From Mya arenaria (Eukaryota > Mollusca > Bivalvia > Myida > Myidae), in NCBI RefSeq assembly GCF_026914265.1, contig NC_069125.1, positions 69,332,046-69,396,045 of the forward strand: a stretch of DNA of 64,000 bases. Reading direction: 5' to 3'. How positions within the stretch are numbered: the first letter of the stretch is position 1; each line of letters begins with the position of its first letter. The position numbers were made by a program, and so were the translations under genes. Positions 62,826 through 64,000 of this stretch are shown piece by piece. The notes under the pieces were generated by a model that ran no database searches, was not told where the DNA came from, and saw nothing but the letters and a program-made list of their open reading frames with translations.

Positions 62826-63157
62826 CCTTTATTTTTTACAGAATGGACAGCACTCGAAAGAGACATTGGTGGGAAACAAGGAAGTCCGGATGCGATACCC
62901 AAACTTTTTTTCGAAGAGACCCCTTGATTCTTTTACGTACTCTGTGTAAGCACCGATATACGGGGTACAACTTTCCAGGGTGAAACCAGTACTGAGTACA
63001 ACACTTTTCCAAGCACTACCCTTTAAATGCCGAGCGACAGGCAAGGGAGCTACTTGTACCAACTTTTAACATCTTTAAGTATGACGCGACCAGGGATCGT
63101 ACCCACGACTTTTTAGCTCCGTAGGCGGATGCCTTTACCACATGGCCACGGACACGT
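62826..63157 (-). mobile_element. tRNA-derived SINE, bivalve type
   Basis: On the - strand a tRNA-like head shows an A-box-like TGGCCATGTGG and a B-box-like GGTACGATCCC. The body that follows, with TAAAGATGTTAAAAG, GCTCCCTTGCCTGTCGCTC and GCATTTAAAGGGTAGTGC, is of a kind I recall from bivalve SINEs. It ends near an AATAAA-containing tail at about 62830. Acceptor-stem ends do not pair, so it is not a working tRNA. The open frame covering it on the - strand is incidental. Confidence 0.65.
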
Positions 63158-64000
63158 AGAGGAGTGACGTTATGAGCACGCGGACCAGTTATCACGAAAC
63201 GGCGCGCCTCCGCAATGTAATAACCTTTAAAGAATACGTTCTTTTTAAAAAACAATATCTGTACAAGATTAAGCTGACGCCTTCGCTCAACGAGACCGAT
63301 GCTCTCTTTACTTTTAAGGATTACCCTGGTACTATATAAACTTACCTCAACCCCAGCTGCTTTGCTATCACTGTCCGATGACGAAGATGGGTAAACCTTA
63401 TATCGAAATAAATGTTGTGGGTAACTCAGGTCGGAAACAGCAAACAACATTTTGTTCACATTTGTTTCATGAATAATTTGTAAAAATCTACACTTTTTCC
63501 GTATTAATGAAAAGTCCACAAGTTTTATCCGAAATTGTTGTTTACGAATCATTGATACCTTTTCTCCTTTATTTCTTGCATTTCACTATTTGAATTTATC
63601 AAAACGAACTCATAGCAAGCAAAATATTGTTTTGATGTAAAATTAGCAAAAACCTCGTATTTGTGATATTGACATATACGTACAGTGTACAAACTTTGAT
63701 AAAATACCCATTTATAACCGAAAAATGATTCTGTATTATCCTAAAGCTTGATGAACGTGCTTTTTATTGAAAAATATTGACTACATATTCTAAAACGACG
63801 TCCGACACATACTATGTGAGTATGTAATATATCACATACTTACCCTTGTTTTCTGTGTAATATACCCATTACGAATATTTTTATCTTACACATGTGCAAG
63901 ATAACCTATCAGACATTTCTATTGGCTAGACTAATCACACGCGACCTAGATATCCCTCCGCATTGTGTGTAAACAAAATGGTTTAAACGCCAACAAATAC
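63158..64000. other. Right edge of the window, no gene recognised
   Basis: A long - strand open frame (63016-63552) overlaps the SINE and has no domain. Nothing else was recognised. Confidence 0.4.

Noticed and set aside
63016-63552. 178-codon - strand frame as a gene
   Set aside because: Overlaps the SINE head and its flank; no domain and no conserved splice sites.

Overview
This is eukaryotic, AT-rich, intron-rich nuclear DNA. Four things point to a mollusc, most likely a bivalve: several tRNA-derived SINEs, one (about 63 kb) with a body I recall from bivalve SINEs; a secreted Gly/Tyr-rich protein of shell-matrix style; a modular secreted EGF/C-type-lectin protein; and exceptionally dense tandem repeats. 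The species cannot be fixed from the sequence alone.

Five protein-coding genes could be traced exon by exon with reading phase conserved across every intron. (1) 2.6-13.2 kb, + strand: a 17-coding-exon DNTTIP1 (TdIF1) orthologue of 946 residues. It carries the MiDAC histone-deacetylase dimerisation and DNA-binding regions at its C-terminus and a very long Pro/Ser-rich N-terminal extension. (2) 14.7-21.1 kb, - strand, convergent with gene 1: a 694-residue secreted protein with a signal peptide, a TSP1 repeat, four EGF domains, a C-type lectin domain, two TSP1-like Thr-rich modules, a fifth EGF and a second C-type lectin domain. (3) 28.4-30.3 kb, + strand: a four-exon fatty-acid-binding protein of 148 residues. 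(4) 36.6-42.2 kb, - strand: a three-exon, four-TM claudin-like protein of 171 residues. (5) 59.9-61.7 kb, + strand: a five-exon secreted Gly-rich protein of 215 residues with a cationic tail of eight cysteines.

Between and inside these genes lie at least six unrelated tandem arrays, with periods of 25 bp (21.8-27.4 kb), 20 bp (30.7-33.9 kb), 82 bp (39.5-41.3 kb, inside a claudin-like intron), 24 bp (42.3-42.6 kb), 22 bp (44.5-53.2 kb) and 28 bp (53.3-54.1 kb). A 40-bp minisatellite sits on a splice donor of DNTTIP1. Together they fill about a third of the window. The very long antisense reading frames at 44.5-53.2 kb arise from the stop-free 22-bp unit and are not credible genes. Mobile-element relics include a TA-flanked MITE (1.3-1.9 kb), two tRNA-derived SINEs (38.9 and 63 kb) and two LINE fragments (56.5 and 57.8 kb).

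The most unusual observations are the array of twelve consecutive consensus 5' splice sites at the end of a DNTTIP1 exon, the 8.7-kb 22-bp array with nested 1.5-1.9-kb duplications, the Gly-rich/Cys-tail protein with duplicated exon-intron units, and the concentration of unrelated satellites in one 32-kb interval.
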